Below the pieces are notes generated by a model, which made no database searches, was not told the origin of the DNA, and saw only the letters and a program-made list of their open reading frames with translations. Positions 1-13,300 of a stretch of DNA of 64,000 nucleotides are shown here, piece after piece; within the stretch, counting starts at the first letter, position 1; each line of letters starts with the position of its first letter. Source of the DNA: Coffea arabica (Eukaryota > Streptophyta > Magnoliopsida > Gentianales > Rubiaceae); the NCBI RefSeq assembly GCF_036785885.1, contig NC_092320.1, positions 16,369,557 through 16,433,556 on the forward strand, in the 5' to 3' direction. The position numbers and the translations under genes were made by a program.

Positions 1-3000
1 AAAATACTAATACAAAACTTGATTCCCAAATAATAGTATCAATTATTACTGTTCCGTTTCTTGTATTGATGTCCATTTTTAACTACTACTAGTATGAAAA
101 CAAACAATATGAGTACGTAGAGCCGATCCCCAAGAACAAAGCAGATGCCAATGAACATTTTTATACTTGCAATAAATAAAAATGATTTTTTTAAAAAAGA
201 CAAATGAAAAGAATGAAATTTACCTTTACGAGATAAAGTCACCGGCGTAGGGAGATGAGGCTACTGTCATGTCCCTATGGGTCATGTCTCTGGGAGTGAG
301 GAGGAAAAAGGGATGTGGGGTGTTTGTGACGGCTGGTACGATTATGATGGTAAGAGTCAAGAATTATGGCTGGTCGGTTGAAAAGTCAAGCAAAATGAAA
401 AAATAGAGATTAATCGGGTTTGTACCGGTTTGCACGGTTCACGGTTCAACCCGATTTTTGACCGGGTTTGACCGAACTTCTTTCAATGGGAATTTTAGAA
501 TAGCTTGGACCGGATACCAGGCCGGTTCTCGGTTCGACCAGTCGAACCGTCCAATCCGGTCAGAGTCTGAAAACATTGGTTTGGGACGGGCTAAGCAGGT
601 CGAATGACCAAATTAGTGCCAGTTGTTTCAAGTCAGGTTAACATTTATTCGATAGAATTATATAATGTATTATTTTAACATGAACTATTATATGGTAATA
701 GATGAGTCCGATATTTAGTTGTACATAAAAGATGTTGAATGTTGTAACGCAATTTAGGAATGAATGCAAATGTTTGAATTTTTTCATGATTCGATTCTCT
801 CTACTTTGTGATTATGTTGTGCCGTTAGAATACAGAATAGAAAAAATTGTAGTATAAATTGGAAGAATAATTTGCCCAAGAACGTATATTCGGGTTTCTT
901 TTAAGCTGTGGGCTTGGGATGACACTTTCTCAGGCAATATAAGGCCTATGTTTTTAGACTTGGACCGGGTGTCGACTCAGTCGAGTTCAGGGGCCAATGG
1001 GTTCGACCGGATTCGATCAGGGTCCAACCGGATGATGTCATCATAATATCATAAATATATATTAAATATATAAAACCTGAAATACCATGAAATGTATATA
1101 CATTTTGGTGTTTTTTTTTATCCTACACATTTCCTACATATCATACCTATGAAGTAAAACCAACTTTGAAAATCAAACAGTACAATCCAAAGAATAACTT
1201 GAACAATAACCTCCAAATCCATCCAAACTAACAAACTAAACTAAATAGAAATCTACTACATGTTAAAATCTAAAGACAATGAAAAGTACACCTCTATTTG
1301 TATATTCATCGACTCTCTCAAGTTAAAATACTGTAATAACTTGTTTCAATCTGAAATTTCGACGCAGCAACATCATCTAAAAGAACAAAAACAGAACAAA
1401 TTGATGTATTATAAGTTTTGTCCAGTTGAAAACAATATCGTAGTATTTATTTAGCTTTTCACATATTAAGTTTCTATACATTGAGTTATTCAAGAATTTT
1501 TTAGACCCAATATATACATTTTAGTTCTTTTTCTTAGAATTCATATGTCACAAATTATTGCAAAATATAATGCCTGGAAAGTTCTTACTTCTTACATGCG
1601 AAACTGAATCTAGAATATGAATGCCAAAAGTGAAAAAATACTAATACAAAACTTAATTTCCAAATAATAGTATCAATTATTACTATTTTGTTTCTTGTAT
1701 TGATGCCCATTTTTAACTACTACTAGCATGAAAACAAACAATATGAGTCCATAGAACCAATCCCCAAGAATAAAGTAGATGCCTATTAACACTTTTATAC
1801 TTGCAATAAATAAAAATGAATTTTTTTTTCAAAAGACAAATGAAGAGAAAGAAACTTACCTTTACGAGATGAAGTCACCGGCAAAAGGAGATGAGTCTAC
1901 TGTCATGTCTCTGTGGAGTGAGGAGGAAAATTGGATGAGGAGGAAAAAGGGAAGTGAGGTGTTTGTGACGGCTGGTGCGAATATGATGGTAAGAGTACAA
2001 AATTAGGGCTGGTCGGTTGAAAAGTCAAGCAAAATGAGAAAATAGAGATTAACCCGGTTTGCACGGTTCACTGTTCAGCCCGATTTTTGACCGGATTTGA
2101 CCAAACTTCTTCTTCGAATGGGAATTTTAGAATAACTCGGACCGGATACCTGGCCGATTCTCAATTTGACCGGTCGAACTGTCCGGTCCGATCCGAGTCT
2201 GAAAACATTGATTTGGAACGGATTAAGCAGGTCGAATGACCAAATTAGTGTCAGTTGTTTTAAAGTCAGGTTAAGATTTACTCGATAGAATTATATAAAG
2301 TATTATTTTAACATGAACTATTATAAGGTAATAGATGAGTCCGATATTTAGCTGTGCATAAAAGATGTTGAATTTTGTAACGCAATTTTGGAATGAATGC
2401 AAATATTTGAATTTCTTCATGAATCGATTCTCTCTACTTTGTGATTATGTTGTGAGGTTAGAATACTAAATAGAAAAAATTGTAATATAAATTAGAAGAA
2501 TAATTTGCCCAAGAACGTATATTCGGGTTTCTTTTAAGCTGTGGGTTTGGGATAACACTTTCTCAGGCAATATGAGGCCTATGTTTTCAGATTCGGACCG
2601 GGTGTCGACTCAGTCGAGTTCAGGGGTTAATGGGTTCGATCGGGTTCGACCGGGGTCCAACCGGATGATGTCATCATGATATCATAAATATATATTAAAT
2701 ATATAAAACCTGAAATACCTTGAAATGTATATACATTTTGGTGTTTTTTTTTATCCTACACATTTCCTACATATCATACCCATGAAGTAAAACCAACTTT
2801 GAAAACTCAAACAGTACAATCCAAAGAATAACTTGAACAATAACCTCCAAATCCATCCAAACTAACAAACTAAACTAAATAGAAATCTAATACATGTTAA
2901 AATTTGAAAACAATGAAAAGTACACCTCTATTTGTATATTCATCAACTTTCTCAAGTTGAAATACTGTAATAACTTGTTTCAATCTGAAACTTTGACGCA

Positions 3001-6000
3001 GCAACATCATCTAAAAGAACAAAAACAGAACAAATTGAAGTATAATAAGTTTTGTCCAGTTAAAAATATATCATAGTATTTATTTAGGTTTTCACATATT
3101 AAGTTTCTATACATTGAGTTATTCAAGAATTTTCTAGACCCAATATATACATTTTAGTTCTTTTTCTTAGAATTCATATGTCACAAATTATTGCAAAATA
3201 TAATGCCTGGCAAGTTCTTACTTCTTACATGCGAAGCTGAATCTAAAATACGAATGCCAAAAGTGAAAAAATACTAATACAAAACTTGATTCCCAAATAA
3301 TAGTATCAATATTACTATTCTGTTTCTTGTATTGATGCCCATTTTTAACTACTACTAGTATGAACACAAACAATATGAGTACATAGAGCTGATCCCCAAG
3401 AACAAAGCAGATGCCAATGAACACTTTTATACTTGGAATAAATAAAAATGATTTTTTTTTTAAAAGATGAATGAAGAGAAAGAAACTTACCTTTACGAGA
3501 TGAAGTCACCGGCGTAAGAAGATGAGGCTACTGTCATGTTTCTGTGGAGTGAGGAGGAAAATTGGATGAGGAGGAAAAAGGGAAGTGAAGTGTGTGTGAC
3601 GGCTGGTGCGAATATGATAGTAAGAGTCAAGAATTAGGGCTGGTCGGTTGAAAAGTCAAGCAAAATGAGAAAATAGAGATTAACTCGGTTTGCACAAGTT
3701 TGCACGGTTCACGGTTCAACCCGATTTTTTACTGGGTTTGACCGAACTTCTTCCAATAGGGATTTTAGAATAATTCGGACTGGATACCTAGCCGGTTCCC
3801 GCTTCGACCGGTCGAACCGTGCGGTCCGGTCCGAGTCTGAAAATATTAGTTTGGGACGGGTTAAGCAGGTCGAATGACCAAATTAGTGCCAGTTGTTTCA
3901 AAGTCAGGTTAAGATTTACTCGATAGAATTATATAAAGTATTATTTTGACATGAACTATTTTACGGTAATAGATGAGTTCGATATTTAGCTGTACATAAA
4001 AGATGTTGAATTTTGTAACGCAATTTAGGAATGAATGCAAATGTTTAAATTTTTTCATGAATCGATTCTCTCTACTTTGTGATTATATTGTGCCGTTAGA
4101 ATACAGAATAGAAAAAATTATAGTATAAATTAGAAGAATAATTTATCCAAGAATGTATATCCGGGTTTCTTTTAAGCTGTGGGCTTGGGATGGCACTTTC
4201 TCAGGCAATATGAGGCCTATGTTTTCAGACTCGGACCGGGTGTCGACTTGGTCGAGCTCAGGCGTCAGGGGTCAATGGGTTCGACAGGGTTCGATCGGGT
4301 TCCAACCGGATGATGTCATCATGATATCATAAATATATATTAAATATATAAAACCTGAAATACCTTGAAATGTATATACATTTTGGTATTTTTCTTTATC
4401 CCACACATTTCCTACATATCATACCCATGAAGTAAACTTCGAAAACTCAAACAATACAATCCAAAGAAAAACTTGAACAATAACCTCCAAATCCATCCAA
4501 ACTAACAAACTAAACTAAATAGAAATCTAATACATGTTAAAATCTGAAGATAATGAAAAGTACACCTCTATTTGTATATTCATCAACTTTCTCAAGTTGA
4601 AATACTGTAATAACTTGTTTCAATCTGAAACTTTGATGCAGCAACATCATCTAAAAGAACAAAAACAGAACAAATTGAAGTATAATAAGTTTTGTCCAGT
4701 TGAAAACATATCATAGTATTTATTTAGGTTTTCACATATTAAGTTTCTATACATTGAGTTATTCAAGAATTTTCTAGACCCAATATATACATTTTAGTAC
4801 TTTTTCTTAAAATGCATATGTCACAAATTATTGGAAAATATAATCCCTGGCAAGTTCTTACTTCTTACATGCGAAGCTGAATCTAAAATACGAATGCCAA
4901 AAGTGAAAAAATACTAATACAAGACTTGATTCCCAAATAATAGTATCAATTATTAGTATTCTATTTCTTGTACTGATGCCCATTTTTAATTACTACTAGT
5001 ATGAAAACAAGCAATATGAGTACATAGATCCGATCTCCAAGAGCAAAGCAGATGCTAATTAACACATTTATACTTGCAATAAATAAAAATGAATTTTTTT
5101 TTAAAAAGACAAATGAAAAGAAAGAAACTTACCTTTACGAGATAAAGTCACCGGCGTAGGGAGATAAGGCTACTGTCATGTCTCTGTGGGTCATGTCTCT
5201 GTGGAGTGAGGAGGAAAAAGTGAAGTGGGGTGTTTGTGACGGCTGGTGCGAATATGATGGTAAGAGTCAAGAATTAGGCTGGTCGGTTGAAAAGTCAAGC
5301 AAAATGAGAAAATAGAGATTAACCCGGTTTGTACCGGTTTGCACGGTTCACGGTTCAACCCGATTTTTAACCGGATTTGACCGAACTTCTTCCAATGGAG
5401 TTTTTAGAATAGCTCGGACCGGATACCTGGCCGGTTCTCGGTTCGACCGGTCGAACCGTCCAATCCGGTCAGAGTCTGAAAACATTGGTTTGGGACGGGT
5501 TAAGCTGGTCGAATGACCAAATTAGTGCCAGTTGTTTCAAAGTCAGGTTAAGATTTACTCGATAGAATTATATAAAGTATTATTTTAACATGAACTATTA
5601 TACGGTAATAGATGAGTCCGATATTTAGCTGTACATAAAAGATGTTGAATTTTGTAACGCAATTTAGGAATGAATGCAAATGTTTGAATTTTTTCATGAT
5701 TCGATTCTCTCTACTTTGTGATTATGTTGTGCTGTTAGAATACAAAATAGAAAAAATTGTAGTATAAATTAGAAGAATAATTTGCCCAAAAACGTATATT
5801 CAGGTTTCTTTTAAGCTGTGGGCTTGGGATGGTACTTTCTCAGGCAATATGAGGCCTATGTTTTCAGATTCGGACCGGGTGTCGACTCAGTCGAGTTTAG
5901 GGGTCAATGGATTCGATCGGGTTCGATCGGGGTCCAACTGGATGATGTCATCATGATATCATAAATATATATTAAATATATATAACCTGAAATACCATGA

Positions 6001-7119
6001 AATGTATATACATTTTGGTGTTTTTTTTGATCCTACACATTTCCTACATATCATACCCATGAAGTAAAACCAACTTTGAAAACTCAAACAGTACAATCCA
6101 AAGAATAACTTGAACAATAACCTCCAAATCCATCCAAACTAACAAACTAAACTAAATAGAAATCTAATACATGTTAAAATCTGAAAACAATGAAAAGTAC
6201 ACCTCTATTTGTATATTCATCAACTTTCTCAAGTTGAAATACTGTAATAACTTGTTTCAATCTGAAACTTTGACGCAGCAACATCATCTAAAAGAACAAA
6301 AACAGAACAAATTGAAGTATAATAAGTTTTGTCCAGTTGAAAATATATCATAGTATTTATTTAGGCTTTCACATATTAAGTTTCTATACATTGAGTTATT
6401 CAAGAATTTTCTAGACCTAATATATACATTTTAGTTCTTTTTCTTAGAATTCATATGTCACAAATTATTGCAAAATATAATGCCTGGCAAGTTCTTACTT
6501 CTTACATGCGAAGCTGAATCTAAAATACGAATGCCAAAAGTGAAAAAATACTAATACAAAATTTGATTCCCAAATAATAGTATCAATTATTACTATTCTG
6601 TTTCTTGTATTGATGCCCATTTTTAACTACTACTAGTATGAAAACAAACAATATGAGTACATAGAGCCGATCCCCAAGAACAAAGCAGATGCCAATTAAC
6701 ACTTTTATACTTGCAATAAATAAAAATGAAATTTTTTTTAAAAAAAGACAAATGAAGAAAAAGAAACTTATCTTTACGAGATGAAGTCACCGGCGTAAGG
6801 AGATGAGGCTACTGTCATGCCTCCGTGGAGTGAGGACGAAAATTGGATGAGGAGGAAAAAGGGAAGTGGGGTGTTTGTGACGACTGGTGCGAACATGATG
6901 GTAAGAGTCAAGAATTAGGGCTGGTGGGTTGAAAAGTCAAGCAAAATGAGAAAATAGAGATTAATCCGGTTTGCACGGTTCACGATTCAACCTGGTTTTT
7001 GACCGAATTTGACCGAATCTCTTCCAATAGGGTTTTTAGAATTACTCGGATCGAATACCTGGTTGGTTTTCGGTTCGATCGATTGAACCATCCGGTCCGG
7101 TCAGAGTTTGAAAACATTG
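1..7119. repeat. Tandem array of a ~1.64-kb unit, 4 full copies plus a partial one
   Basis: The motif ending in TACTAATAC recurs at 5, 1639, 3272, 4912 and 6549, giving unit lengths of 1634, 1633, 1640 and 1637 bp. The copies look nearly identical apart from scattered substitutions and small indels, which suggests recent amplification by unequal crossing-over. The window starts inside or at the edge of a unit, so the array probably extends to the left. The last copy stops at about 7119 after roughly 575 bp, where the text changes to unique sequence. Each unit has two CCGG/GACC-rich zones separated by AT-rich DNA, a short open frame of 60-64 codons on the + strand, and a 67-68-codon frame on the - strand that is open in some copies. 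I do not recognise a known repeat family. The array ends about 256 bp upstream of the TypA start codon. Confidence 0.93.
398..1035. repeat. GC-rich inverted arms inside the 1.64-kb unit (first copy)
   Basis: In an AT-rich background the unit holds two GC-rich zones, about 398-580 and 945-1035 in copy 1. They are partly complementary: the left zone ends with a CCGAGTCTGAAAACAT-like string and the right zone begins with its reverse complement, ATGTTTTCAGACTCGG-like. The same pair occurs in the other full units (for example 2195-2212 against 2583-2600, and 3833-3847 against 4221-4236). The layout suggests a non-autonomous element with inverted arms now embedded in a larger tandem unit. The element type is unknown. 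Confidence 0.6.
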
Positions 7120-7375
7120 TATGAGGCACGAAAAGGGCAAAAACTGAAAAAGAGGAAAGGTCCAAATAAATCCCAGCCTCTACCATTCTTGTAAGCACCG
7201 AAGCCTTTTCCATTTCGTCCCCTCAATAACCGCCTCTCACTTGCGCTTCTATATTGTATCCCCATCCAAATTCATCCAAACTCTGTCCTCTCTTCCTCAC
7301 TCTGCACAACCCCATTTGTGAGAGTCTCGAGGGAGTGAGTGAGTGAGTGAGTGAGTACTGAGCTAAAGCAGCAAA
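7120..7375 (+). promoter_or_regulatory. Promoter and 5' leader of the TypA gene, with a (GAGT)6 microsatellite
   Basis: This is the only unique sequence between the tandem array and the TypA start codon. It is rich in CT and TC runs, typical of a plant leader. Six copies of GAGT lie at 7333-7356, about 20 bases before the ATG, so their number could vary between individuals. I see no convincing TATA box; a weak CTATATTG lies near 7249. The transcription start cannot be fixed by eye. Confidence 0.5.
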
Positions 7376-10300
7376 ATGGACATGGCAATTTGCTCACACA
7401 CTTCTCTCTCCACCAGTAATCCCTATATATCACCGAGAATTGTTAATTATGCTGCTAATAGGAAAAGCTTCAGTTTTTCTTCTTCTTCATTTAAGTTCAA
7501 GAAACCATTTTTTGGTTGCACCCCACCTTTATGTTTTTCAACCAAAGCGTCATTCAGTCTTGGTTCAAGAATCCCGCTTCAGAAATCCATAAAATGCTCG
7601 GTTTCTCAAGCTGAAACCACAACTGGTACTAACAATAGCATTTGATTCTTGATTCCCGGTACTTTGATCCCATATCACCCGTTAACTCAATTTTCTTGAC
7701 TTGACTCATCATTGATAGTACTTTTATCAACTGTGACATATTATATGCAATTCATTGAACTTTTTGCTTGAATGTCATGTTTTGTTGTTCTACTTTTGGT
7801 TTCTTGCCATTCTTGTATTTGTCATTGCTGTTGACTTCTTCACATGTAATTGCGCGCTTGGACTATAATAGTTTGTGCATATGTTGTTGTAGATGGCATA
7901 CGTACTTTCCTGGGAGTGCTGCGATCCCTTTTTCTTGGTTGAAGCAAGCAATTTTCTTGTACTAAAATTATATGTTTTTGAGGGAATTTACTCCTTTTGT
8001 TGCTATGGTGTCATGATGTCGGATACTTAAGCTTTCATCTAATTTTGGTACAAAGAAGATTGCCATCTTACTGTCATCACTAGCTTGTTTTGTTCTAGAT
8101 TGTAGTTCTTCTAAAATGTGTATAAAAATTCCACATGCATACATTTCTTTCCTCACTTATTTGTCATGTTGGTGTGTATGTATTTGTTGAAGTCATAAAT
8201 GTTCTTCTATTATGTTCGGTGCTAGAATGTTCTATTATATTTCTAAGATATTGAGGCACATATTTCTTTATGTCAAGTATTCTCATATAAGAAAATTCAT
8301 GGCGTAAAATCTTCAATGTAGTCCAAAACTTTTGAGCATCTTTTACTTTGGGAATGGTTTCAACATTGAAGTGATTGCACCTTGATGTGATATTTACTTG
8401 ATAGATTTACCCCGTCCTAGAAAGCACGCAAGTTTCATGAGTGTGTAAATGAGAAACTGGAGATGGTTTAAAGTTTACTGCACCTTTAAATTTGGATTTT
8501 GGTCTAAAGTAGACATGTAAATGCATACTTCTGATGCATGCATGGACTAAAAAATGTTGGTAATGTAACTTTTGTGCAATTCATCAACTTTGGTATTTAA
8601 TTTACTTCATTTCCTTAGATAAAAGGGCCCAATTAACGAGAAGAAATGATGTAAGGAATATAGCAATTGTCGCTCACGTAGATCATGGGAAGACCACCCT
8701 TGTTGATGCAATGCTGAAGCAAGCAAAGGTAGTACAGGGGAGCTATACAATTTACCTATTTTCCTATGTAAATGAAGTAAGCTGTTATTTGAAGTGGGAT
8801 GAATGCCTAAGAAAGCTACAAGTACAAAGTGTTTTTGTGCTGAAATTGGTCATTCCTGTTGGGATACAATTTCTCCAGATTTTCATTAATAAAACCTGAG
8901 TCAATCAAGGTCTAACTAATTGGCTGTATAAGTTTAAAAAAAAAAAAAGTACTAAAATGAGATTTCGACAACTTAACAGTAATTGAAAATTTTATGCTTG
9001 TTAACTACAGTGATGAATTTGATGTGTATTAGTAACTTTTATGCAGGTTTTTCGTGATAACCAATTTGTACAGGAAAGGATAATGGACTCAAATGATCTA
9101 GAGCGTGAAAGGGGAATTACGATACTTAGCAAAAACACATCAATCACATTTAATGATACAAAAATAAACATAATTGATACTCCAGGCCACTCTGACTTTG
9201 GAGGTGAAGTTGAACGCATACTCAACATGGTGGAAGGAGTTCTGCTAGTGGTACTTATCATCACCTTGGCAATTTTGATATATGTTATTTTTTGTTGACT
9301 GTTTCTATGATGTAATAACTTATGCTTAGTTTTTATCTCATGTTTTTATGTTACTTTTAAGTAGATAGAACATGTGCTTGTCTTTATACTTCTAAGTATA
9401 TAGAGCATGAGCTTGTCTTTATGGGTCATTGTTTTGAAAGAGTGGCCCACATTGCAGAATGCAGAGGAAGCTAATAGCAGATGTCTGAGACAGAAAAACT
9501 AAATCTGAATTCTCTAATTGTCTAGTTTCAAATGAAGGATGTCTACCACCTTTTCATTTTTCTTTTTTCTAGCTGACATGCTAATCTTGCTTTTTTTTTC
9601 TTTGAAATATTTAAATGGTAGAGTGTAGACCAGGTTGTCTTAATAGCTGGATTGTAATTATTTTGTCATCAATGCTCAAGAATCCTTCATTTCTCCACAC
9701 AGGAGGCCTACAATTTGCTTTTTTTCTTTTATTTTTAATTTTTAATTGTGTTGCAATAGGAGACATTGAATTTTTTTAAGGCTGTTTCTCATTACTCTGT
9801 TTTTGGTATCTATTTCACGACAAAATGTGCTAGCTAGACAGGACTATTAGAGTTGGAAAAGATTACAGTTTTTCAGGGATGCTGTCGTATGATGGTTATG
9901 AATCTGGTATGGTGTGCCTACAAAAGTTGAGTTGCATGAAAGTTTTTCCACCAGTATGCTATTGAATTTTCATTTTCTACATATGAAATTCTGTCATTTT
10001 GTGCATCTAGGAACTTTTTCTTCCATATAATTCTTATCTGTTTTCTTAAAGGGCAAAGATTGTGTTGCTAAATTTAGCTGAGATTTTTAATTGTAGGTAG
10101 ATTCAGTTGAGGGTCCGATGCCACAGACAAGATTTGTTTTGAAGAAGGCTCTCGAATTTGGCCATGCTGTAATAGTTGTTGTTAATAAAATTGACAGGCC
10201 ATCTGCTCGCCCTGACTATGTTGTCAATTCCACATTTGAATTGTTCATAGAACTAAATGCATCAGATGAACAGGTACCTGCTACATTGTTTACCATCCAA

Positions 10301-13300
10301 AGTTTCTAGTCTTACTTCCAACTGCTTAAATTAATCAATTGCAAGTGATCAATTTGACATTGATCTCATATGTGAATCTAAAATCTCAGGATTATTAAAT
10401 TTAAAAAAAGTATAAGGTTTGATTTGTCAGAAAGAAGAATAGGAGAAAAATAAACTGAAGCAAATGACTCAAGAGATAAATTATTGTTGCTGAACCTTTA
10501 TTGATCCTGGAATTAGATTGGAAACTCTGCCTGAATCCTGGAGCCATAATGACTGTGGTTGAAGCATTGCTAAACATAGCAACTTTGAAAGGATCAGAAC
10601 ATATGAATACTTAAAATGCTAGTATTGTATCGATTAATGAAGTCTTGGACCTGCTTCGGTTCTATTTGCAGTGTGATTTTCAAGTCATATATGCTAGCGG
10701 CATCAAGGGAAAGGCTGGGCTGTCTCCGGAGAATTTGGCAGATGATCTTGGACCACTTTTTGAGTCCATTCTGAGATGCATACCAGGACCAAGAATTGAC
10801 AGAGATGGTGCACTTCAAATGCTTGTTAGTTATTCATTCATCAATCTTCCTTTGTCTTTTTTATGTTTCTTTTGTTTCCTTGTATGCTTGTCTGTGTAGA
10901 TTTTTGTTAGGTGTTCTGGTTTCCCATGCAGTGCAAGAATTTGGTGATGACAGTTAATAGGTAGGAAAGAAGTGTTGCATCTTTGTCAAGGCAATTTGTG
11001 GGAAAGAAGGGGGGGGGGATTTGTAACAGAAAAAGCATTTCTTTGGAAAGACGAGTTGCATTTTGGGAGTTATTGCTATTGGTATAAATGCTCTGATGAA
11101 GGCCAAAAAGTTTTTGTACATTATGGGTTTGGGGGATTATCTAAGGATATTGTAATAGTTGGAAATAACAAGTCTTGAATTAACAATCATCCAGGGGTCT
11201 ATAGCTCAGTGGTAGAGCATTTGACTGCAGATCAACTGGTCACCGGTTCGATCCCGGTTGGGCCCTTGATGATTGTTGCATTTTTTGGACTATTTCCTAA
11301 AGGGGTTTTCTTTGACATTTAGCATAGAAAGCCTATGACTAGTCCAAGATCCCTTGCCTATTTAGTGCATCACTTGTTGTAAACAATCTTTTGTAAAACC
11401 TCAACACAAAGATGGAGATGATTTACAGTTAAAGGTCCGTGAAATAAAGCAGAAAAAGAACATTGAATTAAATCCTTGTTCAGCTTTTTGGTTCGTGAGA
11501 ATAATGCACTACACTACACTCTTGAAAATAACTAGTCTTGAATTAACGATCATCAAGGGGTCCATAGCTCAGTGGTAGAGCATTTGACTGCAGATCAACT
11601 GGTCACCAGTTCAATCCTGGTTGGGCCCTTGATGATAGTTGCATTTTTTGAACTATTTCCCAAAAGGGTTTTCTTTGACATTTAGCCTAGAAAGGCTTTG
11701 ACTAGTACAAGATTCCTTGACTATTTAGTGCATCACTTGTTGTAAACAATCTTTTGTAAAACCTCAACACAAGAGGGAGATGATTTACAGTTAAAGATCC
11801 GTGAAGTTCAGCTTTTGGTTCATGAGAATAATGCACTACAATGCACTGTTGTATGTGGAATCTCATATGGAATGAGTTAATATTGCATGACAAAGTGTAT
11901 GCATCAGTAGGATCAGAACAATTTTGAACATTGGATCTAGATAAAGACTATGATTCGCATAACGAGGATGCATCTGTCATTTGATACTTGATAGATGCTC
12001 AGAAATGCACAGTGACGATGCTTAGAAAATCTAGAATCTGAATAAAAACTAGGAAATGTGTAACTAGGGTGCATTTGTCGTTTGATCCATTATCACTTAC
12101 CTAAGTTCTGCAAGGACACTTTTAGTACTTTTGTTGAAGTGAGATCTTAGTGGTTTGTAAAAGTAATATTTGAGAAAGGATCATCAAGGGGGTCCATAGT
12201 TCAGTGGCAGAGCATTTGACTGCAGATCAAGTGGTCACCCATTTGATCCTGGTTAGGCCCTTGATGATAGTTGCCATTTTTGGACAATTTGCTGAAAGAA
12301 ATCTGTTTTATAACTAGCCTAGCATAACATGTTGAAAACAATCTTTTGTAACCCTCAACTCAACAATGAGGCGATTCTCTGTAAAATGTCCATGAACAAA
12401 GTACATTGAATCAAATCCTTCTTCAGCTTTTCATTCATGAGAACAATTCCTGTATGCAATGGTAGGATCAGAATGATTTTGAAAGCTGAATCTGATTACA
12501 AACTGGGAAATGCATATTGAGGACACATTTGGCATTTGTTACTTGATAGATGGTCAGAAAAAATGCACGTTTGAAGTTCCCTTGTGGAAAAATCCAACCA
12601 TTCATTGCAATTGGCCTCAGAGATTGCTTTGACATAATGGAAAATTATGAGGGATGAGTTCTGAGGCTTATTTACTGTGTGGTCTCTATCCAATGACTAC
12701 TTTTTCAGCAATAATAAATTTTTTTCATGGAATAAAAATTGCATCACTCATCATAGGCACGAGTTATACGTTAATTAGGAAGTGGAAGAAAATATTAGTA
12801 TACATGTCCGTTTCATTCATTGTAAGAAGGTGTTTTCTGGATATTAGTGTTTGAAAGAAACTACAGCTGGTATTCAGTAGATGTTTCTTTATTTGCCTGT
12901 TTCTTAATAACATAATGTGATTATGAATTAATTACTTTTTTATACAAATGCTGTGCAGGCTACAAATATCGAGTATGATGAACATAAAGGACGGATCGCT
13001 ATTGGGCGTTTGCATGCAGGAATTTTGTGTAGAGGAATGGATGTGCGGGTATGTTTTGACTTGGAAGCTTAGAATGCTTGTTGCATAATGCCCAGAAAAA
13101 AGAAAGAAAGAAAGAAAGAACTACACAAGATAGAATCCTGTTCTGGGATCATATTATGTATTCATTTTGTGTTTTCAACCATAGCGTTTCTTCATTTTCT
13201 GTTCTATGGTTATTGTAGCATTGCCCTTGTATGACTAATGGTGTCTTGCAGTTGGTTGCTTCAGTTTACTGCAGTATGCACATTTAAACTTTTGGAGGTA

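Noticed and set aside
7768..7965. Possible alternative first exon of the TypA gene
   Set aside because: The homologous protein continues directly from 7625 to 8619 in frame, so this frame is intronic.
10972..11178. 68-codon frame before tRNA-Cys copy 1
   Set aside because: Lies in TypA intron 5, does not fit the TypA protein and has no family resemblance.
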